A DNA stretch of 64,000 nucleotides from Montifringilla adamsi. Taxonomy: Eukaryota > Chordata > Aves > Passeriformes > Passeridae. Each line of letters opens with the position of its first letter. Position 1 is the first letter of the stretch. The stretch lies in assembly GCA_017590115.1 (NCBI GenBank), contig JAGGNK010010226.1, positions 6,173,732-6,237,731 of the forward strand, in the 5' to 3' direction. Positions 37,106 through 50,800 of this stretch are shown piece after piece. The notes under the pieces were generated by a model, which saw only the letters and a list, made by a program, of their open reading frames with translations, ran no database searches and was not told the DNA's origin. Made by a program: the position numbers and the translations under genes.

Positions 37106-38131
37106 CACAAACCCAGAAGGACTTTCTGCTAAGCCAACATCAGACTTTGTCACACTATCAGTGCAGACAAGGACTATAAACAGTGAACAAATACCCACAA
37201 AATACATACACTGGAGTTCTGGCTTACACACAATAACATATAGGATAACATGCACCTTTCTAAATAACTTCATGAGCCTCATCCAGAGCTGTAGCAAAAT
37301 CCTGATCTTTTATGGGGAGGCCATTGTCAGGAGAAAGAACCAAAAGACCTGTGCAGATAAGTTTCTAGGGAGTATGAAATAAGCATTTCAAAAGAAAGAA
37401 ATCATATTTCTCCATCTGTTTTTACCTAGTAAACAGGAAGCTTGGGTAATGCACTGAAAGATCAGGAAAAATACCTTGACTACTCTTCCAAGCCCTACGG
37501 CTGACAGAGACAAAAATACTAATTTTGCCTTCACTAAATAAATCAGCACCTTAAATAATTCAATCAATTAACAAGACAAGCCTGCAGCTAAAGATATCAC
37601 CATAAATAACAGGTAGTAAAAATTGGGAAAATACTCTTTTTTTCCCTCTGAAGGTCTCTGCTGTAAATGTCAGGTGGGAGGCATCATTGTATTTTATGCA
37701 AATAGCTTTTCTTGCTTCAAAAATGTGCGGGTACAGATAATCAAATTCTAGCTATGACCAACCCACTTCAACACAGACAGAAAGTCTCCCACAACAGGAT
37801 CCCTCCATATAAATTTTTATATCCCATGATGAACAGCATTGCTTTATATCCAGAGATCCCACACTTGATCTATCAGCATAACTACTGGTGTTATTTCTGA
37901 AAGGCCTAACTGGTCTTTATGAAATTACACAGCTGCATTTCTGCTTTGCAGTGATGAACTACCAAGGGCATTGCAAAGACCTAAGTCTTAATAAAGTTCT
38001 ACAGTCTACCTACTGATTTACTGAGCACACAGGATCCCCAAGGGGCAGACAGGTGTTGTTTGATGATAATTTTGCAGAAATCTGGCCCCTGCACAAGAGC
38101 AGAAGCTCAGCAATAGTTTAGCAAAGCACAC

Positions 38132-38179
38132 ACAGCACGAAACCAGTGCTGTATAGATAAACCACTGAGCTACCAGGCC
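38132..38179 (-). mobile_element. tRNA-like 5' half (degenerate tRNA or tRNA-SINE head)
   Basis: On the minus strand GGCCTGG (38179-38173) is followed by TAGCTCAGTGG (38172-38162), a good RNA polymerase III A-box and tRNA D-arm start. About 17 nt later comes a perfect 7-bp stem with a 7-nt loop (38152-38132), placed where an anticodon arm belongs. The usual U33 is absent, the D-stem does not close, and no B-box (GGTTCGANTCC-like) follows. This is therefore not a functional tRNA gene. It could be the head of a tRNA-derived SINE, an old tRNA pseudogene or coincidence. Confidence 0.3.
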
Positions 38180-41100
38180 ATCTACTGCACAAGAACCCAA
38201 ACTAACAATCTTAAAATCACAAAAAGTTCCATTTTCTTTTTGTCATACCCTAAGGCAGAATTCGTCGTTCACCTCGCCCTGCTCACAGCAAAACTCAGGT
38301 CAGCTCTCTTTTCCCTTCTTGTGCCTTTTCTACCTGTGAAATTAGGATAAGCCATAGACAATCTGGCCTCCAGATCTTGCAGCAGATAGATGAAGCCCTA
38401 CCTAGTGGTAGAAACATTCTGCGTGCTGGAAGACTTGTATCTCATGATCTCTTTTCTACCAAAACTACAAGAAAGAGCTGTTATGACACCAAAGGAGAAA
38501 GAAGACAATTTTCGAAGTTATATGCCTGCTTATCATTTCAGTTTTATTGCCTTTCAGGCTTTGTCACAACTTTGCCATTACTCTCTACAATTTTCTAGAA
38601 TTGCCATAGAAAAAAGTCAAAAGTTGCTGCTTTAGAAGAATATTCAAGGTTGAAGCAATATTCTAGAGCGAGACACTGCACCCTATAGTTCTTCTTTAGA
38701 TGCCTGCAATCACCACTGACTCAATTTAAGATGGTAAACTGGGGCTGAGGGCCATCAGCTGCAGTGGTCTAATGGCCTTTTACTCAGGGAGCTGCACTTG
38801 AAAGAAAAAAGGTACAGGAGTGCTGCGCATCTACCTGTCCTTCTCCTTTTCTTCCAATTCATTGGAATGTAGCCCCTTTGGGGCTTGCCCTTTGCAAGGC
38901 AGATTGTAAATCCATGCAGCAAGTAGCTACACTGCGCCTATAATGGTAAAGGACAAATAATCACTCATTATCACAAGTATCATGTATTTCAGGAATAACA
39001 TTAAACACGTTATCTGTGGACTAACAGATTAACAGAGAATTCAAGCAACCTCCTGTTCTGTCACTTTCTGATATTTAAAAATAAAGAATCTCTAACTCAA
39101 TTCTGTTAGAGTATTCCCTTAAGTCAGGGGCAATCCTCATAGGGACTTTTAGCTAGGGCAAAAGTATTCTTTGAAGAGAATAGATAATCCAGAAAGAGAT
39201 GGAGATTTCCTCCATGGAAACACAAAAGGAAGAAACTGTGAAGTTATTTTGTGGAAGCATTTTGTTTCATTTGTATTGAACATGAAATTAAATGCTCCAA
39301 GCAGCACTGAAAACAGTAATTATCTTCACGTAATATCAGTGACATTTTTCACCACACCATGCATGGTGTTGGGTCTTGAGCTACAGGAAAATAAAAAGCA
39401 GATGGGACTGGCTGAGAGGGAAAGGGTCGAGATGTTTGATTTGGTTGGGTTTGTTTTTTAATAAATAAAAAATTCAAACCTCATCACCTATCAGGTATTC
39501 TTGGACAGGAATTAATCTTTCTTGATGTATTCTGCTATGACTCAAGCAATTTAATTCAGAATGCTGATGCTCTTGCTGTAACCAGGCTGGTAGCAGAGCC
39601 TTCCAAACCCATCACCAAGACATTAGAGTGATACTGCATCTGCTTCCCACCTGAGGTTTTTGAGACACCACCCACTCCAGCTGGAATATCAGTCTCTCTA
39701 AATTCAGACCTAGACACATCCACTTCAGGGACTGTGCCCTGCACTCTGCACAGTCTGTGGCATTCCCAAAGGAGGAATTTCTTACTGGAGGCACAGGTTG
39801 TCAGAGAACAAAACATTAAATGAGTGGGGAATAAGAAATCTTGCAACATTATGTAAGTATTGTTTAGGACATTTTTCATCCCGGTGACTTAGAATTAGAG
39901 ATATAAAGGTAACTGATTTACTTTAAAAAGTTTTAAAATCTACCAGACTTTCCAGAACGCAGAACACAGAAATTGGGCAACTTCTACTGCTCTTTATCCT
40001 TCATTTCCAAAGGTTTTACAAGCCAAAAGGCTTTCTCCTCTCTAAGGGAAGACAGCTGTGTGCTCTACAAGACTCAATAGATTACCCTGCCATGTTTTCT
40101 AGGCGATCACAGTGGTTTCAGTGTATCAGGCTGTCCTTGGCTGACAGAAAGCCATGAATCTGCTGTAGATTTACTGCCTCTCCCTCCAGGGAGGGGAGAA
40201 ATCACCATAAGAAGAAAAAGTTCAAGCACAGAAAGGGGGAAATTTGTCCAAGCAGGTTCAAGTTTCAATATTCAGGACAGTATGGGAAGGGAGGGGTCCC
40301 TCTGGAGCTCCATCTCATAGCACAGGCTGTGGATTGCAGGAAGGACATGCTTGCAGCACCTCTTCAGCATAATCCTTGTTATTCCTAGTGGTTTGGTTCC
40401 CAAGGGCAGTGACATAAATGAGACAGCCTTATGCTGTGGTGCTCTTTCAAGAGAGGTTGCATTTATTTTATCCACAGGTGGGTAGTACTACTGCCACATC
40501 CACACACCAAGTGACAGAAGTTTTCTCCATTTCAATAGAACGGAAGAAAATATATGGTTTTAAAGAGGAAAAAAGTCACAAACAGTGTGGGTAAAATCAG
40601 TCCTGTCTCTGGTTGTGAAAGCAGAGGAGTTGAAAGAAGGTACAAGATTGTTGACAATAGATTGCCATTCATCAAAGCAAGAATGTTTACAAACTGAAAT
40701 AAATACTTTCAAAATGCTAGTAGCATTGTGTAAATTAAGCTGCAGTTCTAAGAGCCCTCAAATTTGAAGCCTCACAGTAGGCCATTTCAGGATAGACAAT
40801 ATGGTTATTTCAAGCAATTGAATCCTGCCAAGATTAACGATATTCAACAAATCAGAGATGGAAAAGAACAGGATCAGTACTGATGTTGAGAAAATAGATT
40901 TGCAAATTCTTATACAATGATGAATAAAAGAACTGCTCCAAGAACAAAGCTGTCTGTAAGTCTAATGCTGAACAAGTACATGATGCTCTTAGCAGACAGC
41001 ACATATTTGTTTACAGTAGCTGCAGGAAACAGAGTACTAAACCTCGGTGTGACTTCAGGCTTCTGGCAGTCACTAGTGCCAAATTAAGTTTGTCCTATAA

Positions 41101-43793
41101 TGAACAAGAACTTGGCAAGTTCCCCAAGACACAAAGTGCTGAGCAATCATGTCCCTTCAGCAGGGATGACCACAGCTCTCAATCAGAGATCTGCACCTTG
41201 AATCCCCTTGGAACACAAGTCATTTTGGGACCCCCTTGTTCCCCAGGTTCCCAGTACAGCATCTGCAGCCCACGGAGTGATGCTCAATCAGTTCTAGGAC
41301 AACTATTCTCCCTGCCCCCTTAGGACTTGAGCAGGTTTTTGCTGCACAACAAGAATTAATAACAACAGAGCAGAGCCAGAAACCCTGCCAGCAGGACCTG
41401 GGGAGGCACTGAGTCTGAGATGAAGGTTGTGATGCTCACCTGCTGGATCCACAGAGGCCTTGGAGCAAGGCAAGTGCCAGATCACTGTGCCCTGAGGGGG
41501 GATTGGGTGCTGCCTTGCTGCTAAGCTCTTTCTTCGCCACCAGAGTAGCTGTGAATATTTTGGCAATTTATAGTGTTGGAGAGATTCCATGGAAAGGAAA
41601 AGGGAACACTAAATCTCTGACCTAGACTCTCACATAGACTCATGTCTTCCCATTAATTAATAAATTAGCCTGCAGCTATCCTACTCTCAATTTTTAAGAC
41701 ATGATGGGCTGGAGAGGTCCCTTTAGACTGGAAGGGCAGTGCAGGAGAGGCAAAGTAACAATCCTCCAGCTGCAGTTTTAGTAAGTGCTCTGTCTGTAGG
41801 TTACGTAACACATTCGCCTGGACAGATAAATTTTACAGGTAATTACTACAGGCATGTCTTTTTGCATACCCAAATTTAACTATCAGAAAAGGAAAGCAGC
41901 AAGTCTCTTTAAAAAAGTTAAGTTGGTCTCAGTTTTTAAATTACTATAAGGCTGTTTAAGGATGCTGTTCCAGTCCAAAAAGCTCTGGGGAAAAGAAAAT
42001 GAACTGGCCCTCTCTTCATTTGTAACAGAGTCTAGTCTTCCATAAAGGGATTTGCTTACATAAAATAATTTAATCTTCATCTTTCTCATCTCATAATAAA
42101 ACAAGTTCTTACAAGCATAATGCCTGACCACCAAAATTTTGTAAATAGCATGCTCTACTAAATGTATCCATGAATTGCCTCTTTCATCTGCAAAATGCTT
42201 TTAGAGCCTTCATTTTCTTACTCATTGTTTCCATTGGCTGTTTGGTACAGCTCACTCTTCCTCCCTTGAGGCAGCTCAACTTTGACTGCTCTGATGAGTA
42301 ACTTCCGCCCAAAGGAGTTTGCTTTCAACTGAGACCTGCAGAACAAAGTGATAACCCAAAAAAGTAGACCAGGAGCTCATACTACATGCTCAGTGCTCTC
42401 CCCCAGCTGCTGTTACCTCATGCAGTATCTGAGCACACCACTGGCATAAGGAATGTTGGCCAAAAAAGCAACTAAGAAGCCTCTCCCTTGCTAAATGTCC
42501 TTTCATAATACATTTACTGGTTGTATTCATAATGGTTTGGATATCCTAAACTATTTACAGCTGAAAACTGTTTCTTACTGAGCACTTTATTCTTATGGAG
42601 TATATTGTTTCAAGCTGCCAAAACTGTCTTCTGAAACAAATTAATTTGTGTAGCTTTATAGTCTGGTAGTGTAAGTCAAGATAGTTGAAAGTTCTAGTCT
42701 ATCAAAACAATCTTAAAAGATGCAAGTTAATTACTTTCTGGAAAACATATGCTGTTCTTTGTTTACAGCAAAACCAAACTGCAGTTACATTCACTTTGCA
42801 GACCATGTGTAACAGCTGATGCTCTGCTCAGTCATATTCCCCTAAGTAAAATCAAAACTTACAGCATCTGATCTATAAGGAAACACAAGGACTTATTTCC
42901 CTTTACATTACTCTAGATATTTAAATTCACGGAAAGCTGTTTGTGACAGCTGTCAATGGCTTCCTGGAACTGGCACCCATTGTGTTGAGCAGAGAACAGC
43001 ATTTCTATGGCAACTGTCTCATCACATTTCAAAAAATGGACGAACAAGAAGCATTCATCACCTTCTACATTTCCTATTTTCTCAGCAGCACCTTGTCTTT
43101 CCATTCTCCCAACTCTTCAGGGCCAAGATAGGAAGAGAACACTTTTCAGTCAAGGTCTGTAGAAGTTTCTGGCTGCTTGGCAACCTGGTAATTAAAGCTC
43201 TGAGTGATGGTTCCAAGAGATCTGTGTTATTATTCCTGCCTCTCCTACTGACCCACAGCAAGGCACAGTCAGCTATAACTTTAAGTATCCCCATTGTGCT
43301 AGGGCACGAGGCTGCCAAGGATGTCCAGTTTATCTCTGCCAGAGGTAAACACAGCTAGTGCACCCTGGGCTGGCTGCTACAGGCTGCATGGAGGGAGGAA
43401 GGCTGGGGTTGATCAGCTTTTTTCCCCCCAGAGACCTCCAGAAAAGCATCACTCAGTGTTTGTTCTGCTCTTCTGAACACTCCTCTGAAATGCAGCCTGT
43501 GTAACACTGAAGAAATTGCTGTGTGAGAAGTAGAGGCTGCCAAGCAGGAGGGGCTGGGAGGAAATACAGGACAGCATCATCCCCAGGGAGACTGGCCTTT
43601 GTGCTGCATATTTGCACCTGTGCTTGCTGAGACTGCAGTGATCTGAATGCAAGGCAAAGCTGCTCAGATTTTAGAGTTTCTGAGGAAGAAATCTAATGGT
43701 TATTTTTAACAAGTGCTTCTCTGAAGTAGGAAGAGACCTGGAATTCTATTTTTTTTTCTATTTCTTCCCAAAAATGGCCACTTTAGTATCCCC

Positions 43794-43810
43794 AGAGAGA
43801 GAGAGAGAAA
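43794..43810. repeat. Short (GA)n tract
   Basis: Seven AG units ending in AAA. It is a simple dinucleotide repeat. Confidence 0.8.
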
Positions 43811-44479
43811 TATTTAAAGCATTATGTGCATATACTTCATTCCCCTTTAAAAAGTACTATAAACAGCTACATCTCGTTCTGCAGCTCAAGCTGGCTATCA
43901 TGGAAGACAGGCAAACAGCATGATTCAACCATTCTTACTTTCAAAGGTTTTTTTGAAAGATGTTCAAACTTTTACCATTTTCAAGACTGAAACCTGTCAG
44001 TCACAACCCCCACATTTCTTTGTGCTCTGTTCAAAGCACACGATATGTGATTTCTTCTGTTAAGGAACTTCTGCAAATTTTTTTCAAAGAATGAGTGAGT
44101 TCTGTCTTATTTCACTCTTTTGTTTAATTCTGAATAGTATCAATGTGCTCAGATTTAGAATCACTGCACTGACCTGCTCTAAACATAGACATGCATGGGA
44201 TGGAGTTTGGGTTTCCAAACTTGTACCACATGAACTCTATTAACAGTTTTGCATACTATAGCTTACTTGGCTTACTACAGAAAATGTCATTTAAAAGTAG
44301 TTGGTTTAAACATGTCCATTAGATACCTAATGGATCGCCTAAACCATTAGTCCAGCAAATTTAAAAAAAATGATCAAGCCAGTAAAAAATGCTTCCTTAG
44401 CAAATTTCTCTCCTTATTTGTCCTTAAGGATCACTTACTTTGTACACGCATGCACAAAATCTTTCAAATAACCTCCCTT

Positions 44480-44880
44480 TCCCCAATCATTTAGCATTAT
44501 CTGTATGCAAGGGTATATTCATTATATCAATGAAGTCGTTCATCCTTTAGTACTTCCCACAAAAATTAAAGCAATTAGTCTTGTAATTGTTGCTTTAAAA
44601 ATAGCTAGGTATTTATCACCGAAAAAAAGGCATTACTATGAAAATGCATAGCACATTTATTGTTCTGCTGTTACAGCTTCATGCTGCAGCATTGTGCTAA
44701 TCAGCTTTCTTGTACAAATGAGGTTTATGGGATTTGAAATAGAGAGAATAGGATAATTAGAGAATTGATATTCTATTAATGAACCAATTCCATTATTGCA
44801 GAACTAACATGATTATTGCAGAAACTGTTGCTCATTTGCACTACACTGTAGTATCCCAGATGGAATTCTTGACAACTGGC
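44480..44880. promoter_or_regulatory. Candidate conserved non-coding element
   Basis: About 400 bp, AT-rich but not low-complexity, and devoid of CR1 and of long frames. It has a high density of developmental transcription-factor-like cores: AGCAATTAGTCTTGTAATTG (44570-44589), GATAATTAGAGAATTGATAT (44752-44771) and two GATTATTGCAG-type sites near 44790-44820. Of everything in the window this looks most like a vertebrate conserved enhancer. That is inference; no alignment was possible. Confidence 0.25.
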
Positions 44881-47800
44881 CTGTTCTCATATATATATGT
44901 TCCTATATTTATATAAATATATCTATAAAGTAAGGAAAATTAACATCAATATTCCAGTGTTGGTTGAGAGCACCCACTTAATTGTTGGCTCCTGATGGCA
45001 GGCAATTCTGGGAGCATATTTTGAAGGAACTAACCAGTTTGAGGAAGGCCAAGCAGAGGTTGCTGTTCAGGTACAGCAAAGTGGGCAGTGATACTGTGAA
45101 ATGTGAAACTTCCTCTGTTTCTGGGTGCACAGGTCTTAGAAATCCCTGCCAGCCATCCATTCTAAACACAAAATAACTCCCAAAGTTCTCCTTTCCCATA
45201 ATACAAAGCTGTCATTGCAATGCAGGAGGTTGAGGATGTGTGGAGCAGCAATTTGAGGACTCTTATCACATAGAAACATTCATTAAATTACTTGATAATG
45301 AAAAAAGTCTTCTGCTTACCAATATTATCAAAAGTGCTATGATGCAGAAAATATTTCTATCTCTCCTACTAAACCAGTGCTTCCTACTAGCCTAGTACTT
45401 ATAACCTTTAAATCCCAAACTCTAGGTCAAAGAATGAGCAGAAAATTGCAGTAAATTGTCAGGCAACACAACTGAATGAACAAGACAACAAACTAATCTG
45501 ATGATGAGGGAGTAAAAATTTGATAAGCCTTTCAGAACAGATGTTTCTCCAACAATCCCCTGTTATGCTGGTAAAACAGTTAATGTAATTTTGAACCTGG
45601 CAAGAAATTTTAACAACTCAATTGGACATTTCCTGCAGAGGAGTTTATAAAATACTTCTGTCTGAACTGAGGAATAAACTCATACAGGATCCATTGCTTG
45701 ACTTAACAAATTTTACATTGATTTAAGAAAATGAGTATTAAGTGATCTGAAACTACCAGGAAGACAGTCTAGCAGCCTACTTGACCAAAAGTAGCTTTCT
45801 GTAATTGTTCAATTACAAAAAATGCTAGGAACAAACATGACTTCAAACACAGATTAGGCATCAAAGTCTCTTGAAGCCCATTGCAAGCACCAGCAATTGG
45901 ATGAGCTGGGTCATAAAGAAAGTGCAAGACACTGTGTACCAGCTTCCCACAGCAACATCACTCACGGCTGCCAATTTAAAATAATGGCCCAAAGGAGCTT
46001 TTCCAAGTTATTCATGGATCACTTAGGAGGAAGGATGTGAGAGTTATTGGAAATTACTCCCAGTGGTGTTGGTGTGGGAAGGGTGAGGTAACCAAAACCC
46101 ACATGGGGAGGATGGCTTGGAGCCTGCCCCATTAGATTTCCCAAAAATGCTGTGGGCACAGCAGGTGGGGCAGCAGGGCAGAGGGAGCAGGCACCTCCTG
46201 GCTGCACCTCACCTGGCCCTGGGCAGGCTGGAATCCAGGGGCTGGGAACACCAAGTTGTGGTGTCCAAGAGGACCACGGAACAGCTGCTGGAAGGAGATT
46301 CCCCACTCCCCTCCATCCCTGACAGCTTTTGCTTTGTCAAGAACCCATGGCATGCACTAAACTCTCAGAAGTCCCACCAGCAATGAAGGAGGCAGGAAAG
46401 GGTGATTTTATGCAGGACTCCCAGCCCTGGGAATCAGGGGTCCCATCTTTGGCTCCAGTTATCCCTTTCAGGCTGTGCTGTTTCCTCACAAATCCCTACA
46501 ACAACTTCTGCTACCACCTCCCACCCACCAGTGCTACTCAGAAAGATGCCAATTCCTGTATTTGGAGGGGGATGTTTTGGGATTTTTTAGTGTGTATAAA
46601 AGCCCCTATATATCTATGTGTTTACAGACATTTTTCAATGTTATGCACACACAGTGTTTGCACACAGACACATTCTTCAAAACTACCAAGCAAACTCTTC
46701 ACAGCTCAAGTTCTCTGCCTTCAAATGCCAAGGTCTCCCCAGTGATCCCAAATACTCACACATCTGCTGCAATTTCCTTTGAGAGACATTTCTTTCATCC
46801 TAGAGGAAATTTATTAAAATGCTGACTTTTCATTTAGGACACTTTCTAATTAAGTACCAATCTTTAAAGCTTCTGCCTTCTAAGACTTATTGTTCTTTGT
46901 ACAAGATGAGAAGGCAGTCACAATTCATTGTCTTTATAGAGACACATATTGGTTCAAAAAATATATATATTTAGCAGCTTGCAGTTCCATGTCCTTGAAG
47001 TCAGAAGTGCTTTTATAGTTTAATACAGGGAAATAGACAACTTTTGCTGTTCTAGACACAGGCTCTCAACACAGCCCTATGTCCATGGTACATTTTTAAA
47101 ATGTGTAAATTTAGACTGTAGATTGTTGAAGACTCATTGCAAGTTCTTTAGTTCCATAAATTGGGCCATTACCTCACATCTCATATTCCCATATTCTCAT
47201 TTATGAGAAACTGATTATTGCCAATAAGATAAAATCCAAGTGGCACCACATACAATTTTCCAGCTAGAAGAGAAAGGGAAAAGGAGAATTTTAATAGCAG
47301 AAGTATTACAGGAAAGCACCCATCTTCTAAGAGTAATACAAACAGGCTGAAACAAGATGAAGCCTAAGTTCTCTTGCTTTTCCTCTGAGTTGCATTTTAC
47401 AAGGGTGTAAAGAAGCTGGTGAACACCAATGGGATAAATTCCCCAGCAGAGGTCATCTCAATGTTGACATTACTACAAACATCCTAAAAAATGCTCCTTG
47501 CATGCCCTGCTCTGTTGGTTATCTTCACTGATGAACCACTGCAGCTTTGAAATTTTTGTGCCATGTGTTCTCTGGCCACTGTGTAACACCACAATGGACA
47601 TGAGAAATGTTCTGCTTGGAAATCTTATCTTTAGATTTTCTACTATGGATCTCCAGGGCAGGGTTCATCTCTTTTAGCTCTAGAGGGCCACACTGCACAC
47701 TTCTATATCTGAGTCAGTCTTCCCAGGCTCCCTTTACAATCAGTGGGGAGAAATAAGCACCTCCAGGCATAATGTACTTGACTCAACTGAGACAGCTACT

Positions 47801-50800
47801 TCAGGCTGAGAATTAACTCTGCCCTGGAGATGACTGCTTCCCTGTGTAGGGTGACAATTAAGGATTAGATGGCTGCATTTAGTCATTTAAATCCCACCAT
47901 TTCTGGTTTAAAATGTTATTTTTCCCCCAATGTTCCCAATGTGGAGTGTGACACATGGGTAGTGAAATCTCACACAGTCATAAGTGGAGCCTGTACACAA
48001 CAACCTGCTGGAGAGTTTTCCCTCTAAAGAGCTGATTTTCTTTTGAGAGTACAGAGTCAACATTTCCCAGCAGAAGAAAATCATCAGTTAGCTCTAATTA
48101 ATGTGGCTGAACATGTGTACTAAAATGGACTTCCTCCATTTTTCACCCTCATGTTCAAAGATTTGACAGAATACTTCACGCTCTTAGGTGCCTATTTCAA
48201 TCCAAAACACTCTCTAAATAGCACTTGCAGCTAATTGATTTGTCGTCATTTACTTCGAGCTTGCTCTCTAATGCTCCAGCACGGTACTTTTGAAATTTTG
48301 AACACAACAGAAGGCCCTCCTGGGAGAAAAGCTTCTCTGAGCTTCCTCATGGCGTTTTCAAGCTGCAGTTCACAGATGAAGGAGCAATGGGACGACAAAC
48401 ACCACCTCCAGCCATGCTAGAGATGCATGAGGCAGCTGTCACTCCCACACACCTCCTGAGTGACTGCATTTCATCCTTTTGACCAGCACTGACAAGGAGA
48501 CAGGGTGCTCCCTGAAGCTTGTCCCTTTGAGATTTATAATAGGGGTGGCTGCTAGGATCATTCCTCTCCAGCTTATAAATGGCAGTTTCCCAGAGGGAAC
48601 AGAGAGGTCGCTTTGGTAGCTATCTGATTTTCCCAGATCCAGTGTCATCAGTGCAAAGACAGACACAGAGAGGTTTTATTTTGTCCATACACTCAAGCAA
48701 GTGTCAGAATAAACATCAGCTGTGCATCTTTCTCCACTACCAGAGCTTAGGCCTAGGGATACCTTTCTCCAACAGAAAAAAATATGCTATTACTTTTAAT
48801 CCTTGACGTAGCTTCTGCTAAGAAACACAAGATCACTCAGTGTAAAGCATGGAGGAAAAGCTCAGCCTAAGAGAGGAAGCTGACAATGTAAATGTGCCTG
48901 AAGGCAGCCTACCAACTACAAAGACACAACTTTCCTTCCTGAACTTTGCTGCTTGCTTTGTTTCTTGAGGCGCCAAGTACACTAAGGATAACACCTGATG
49001 CCTTTGTGGCAAGGATAATCTACCCTAGAAATAACACTGGTGATGCTTCATCTGGAGCTGGGTCATCTGCCATCATTGGCAGAAAAGTGTCTTTTCTGGC
49101 CCCACTGCTTCCAAATAATTGCTCTTGCCAACAGCCGTGGAATCAAATATGTGCCACAGTTTAACTTCAGTCATGTGAAATGCAAAAGGGATCAACTTTC
49201 AAGTTAAGTACCAAATTAATTTGAAAAGGAGAAGACTCTTGCCCTTTGAAGCACAGTTGTTATTATTATGGCAGAGTTATTTTCAGCCACACTCTTGTTT
49301 CTGGAAAAAAATATTTTCTTACTAGAGAACATAAGACTTGGAAAGAAATTCTACAAAAATTGTCTTTCATGGATACATTCTTGAGCTACACCTTTTTATG
49401 TAAAGGCTCTTCCACCTGCAGCTCTGCCTTGGCTAGAAGAAAACCCAAGAGCTTCCTTTCGTCTTGTTATGCTGAAGCACACCAAGAAGTACTCAGTCAA
49501 GAATTCTGGCTTTACTTGGAGAGAAGTTTATAGCTGTTGACCAGCTAAATTGTCTTTAAGTTATTTATACTCAGCTCTCTCTCACTAGCAACTAAGAAAA
49601 TTACTGCATCCTTATGCAAGAACATGTTGATTTGCCATGTCTGAATCCCTGCTTTAGATGTTTAAGGCACTTGGATGGCTTCTCCTGGAAGGAGGCACCG
49701 TTTGGCAGAGGGATTGTGATGGATCAATTAATAGGATCAATCAGCATTTGATTTCAGCTCACCCTGTGCACCCATCAAGGCTCCCAAGAACTGGTGCAAA
49801 GTGCTTGCACACCAGACTCCAGCTTGCACCTTCAAAAACCCTCCTACACCACCATACCTGGGTGAAACCATAATTGCTTCAAGATAAAAAAACCTTATAA
49901 ATGCAAATGCTGCTGAAACCAGTATGTCATCCTTAATGGTAGGCTCCTGGTCTCAGACAGCTTTTCAGCATCCTAGATACCCATTACATTTCCAAATGGC
50001 TCTCCGGGCTTAATAAACCACCCCATGAAGTTCAAGCAAGAGCTCACAAAGTCCTCTGTAACCTTTCGGTGTGCTTAGGCTGGATTTCTACCTGACGGAT
50101 CAGAAGCAGTGGAACCTGAAAAGCAAATCTGCTCCCCAGGAGATGCATCAGGAAGGATTTGCTGCTGGGTTCTCGGCTGCAGAACTAATGGACAGTGCTC
50201 ATGGCTCAGACTACTTGCAGACTGTGCAGAGACTGGCAGGGAAAATGTGACCAACTCGCTGCTGCCAAGGGGTATGGAATGGGAAAGGCAGCCAAATGGG
50301 AGCATTCTGTCAAATTGCACAGAAAAATATTCTAAAAGCTCTATGAAACAGGGGACTGAGCTCAGCTTTACTTCAAGACATTTTTGCCACTAGAGCAAAA
50401 GGAAAGTACTTATTCGACCCCTCCTGGGGCATTAAGTCATCCATTTTTTACATTTCTTTGCAGCTAAAGCAAAAAGTAAAAATCTTGTCTTTAACTTCAC
50501 TAGTGTCTGTGTTTCTAGTAGATAAGGAAGGAAATGAAGGGCCAGGAAATATTCAACTTCTCTCCCTACTCATAGACACTCTACTGCTAATATTATCAGA
50601 CATCTAAATGATTAATAAAATAAAGAAACCCAAAAACCAATTTTAGTGCCATGTGTTGTTGGCAATCCAGATGTCCAAAGACAAAAAATGGGTAATTAAA
50701 TTTATATGTACATGAATTTTCCATTGTCAATCATTATTAGTGTCATAATTCTATATGCTGAAGGAGGGATTACAGCTCCTTGATAAAGAAGGTTTATTTC

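Larger units (their letters stand above)
35284..44479. other. Gene-free DNA
   Basis: No supportable gene. It holds the A42 tract at 35865-35906, a short CAG run at 37091-37105, antisense-overlapping frames of 131 and 136 codons at 36.9-37.4 kb (a GC-rich patch; neither is recognised) and the tRNA-like half at 38132-38179. A (GA)n tract lies at 43794-43810. Confidence 0.6.

Noticed and set aside
36940..37110. CR1-like words (ACAGGCTGGGAGAG, GGGGGCTGTTCAGCC) in a GC-rich patch
   Set aside because: The words resemble a CR1 internal segment, but neither the sequence before nor the expected continuation after them matches. One short block is not enough; a profile search would decide.
36902..37382. 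Antisense pair of 131- and 136-codon frames
   Set aside because: Overlapping opposite frames are expected where stops are scarce; no domain is seen in either.
46019..46825. Cluster of frames of 62-138 codons and GC-rich sequence
   Set aside because: Composition explains the open frames. There is no CpG island, no consistent splice sites and no recognised product.
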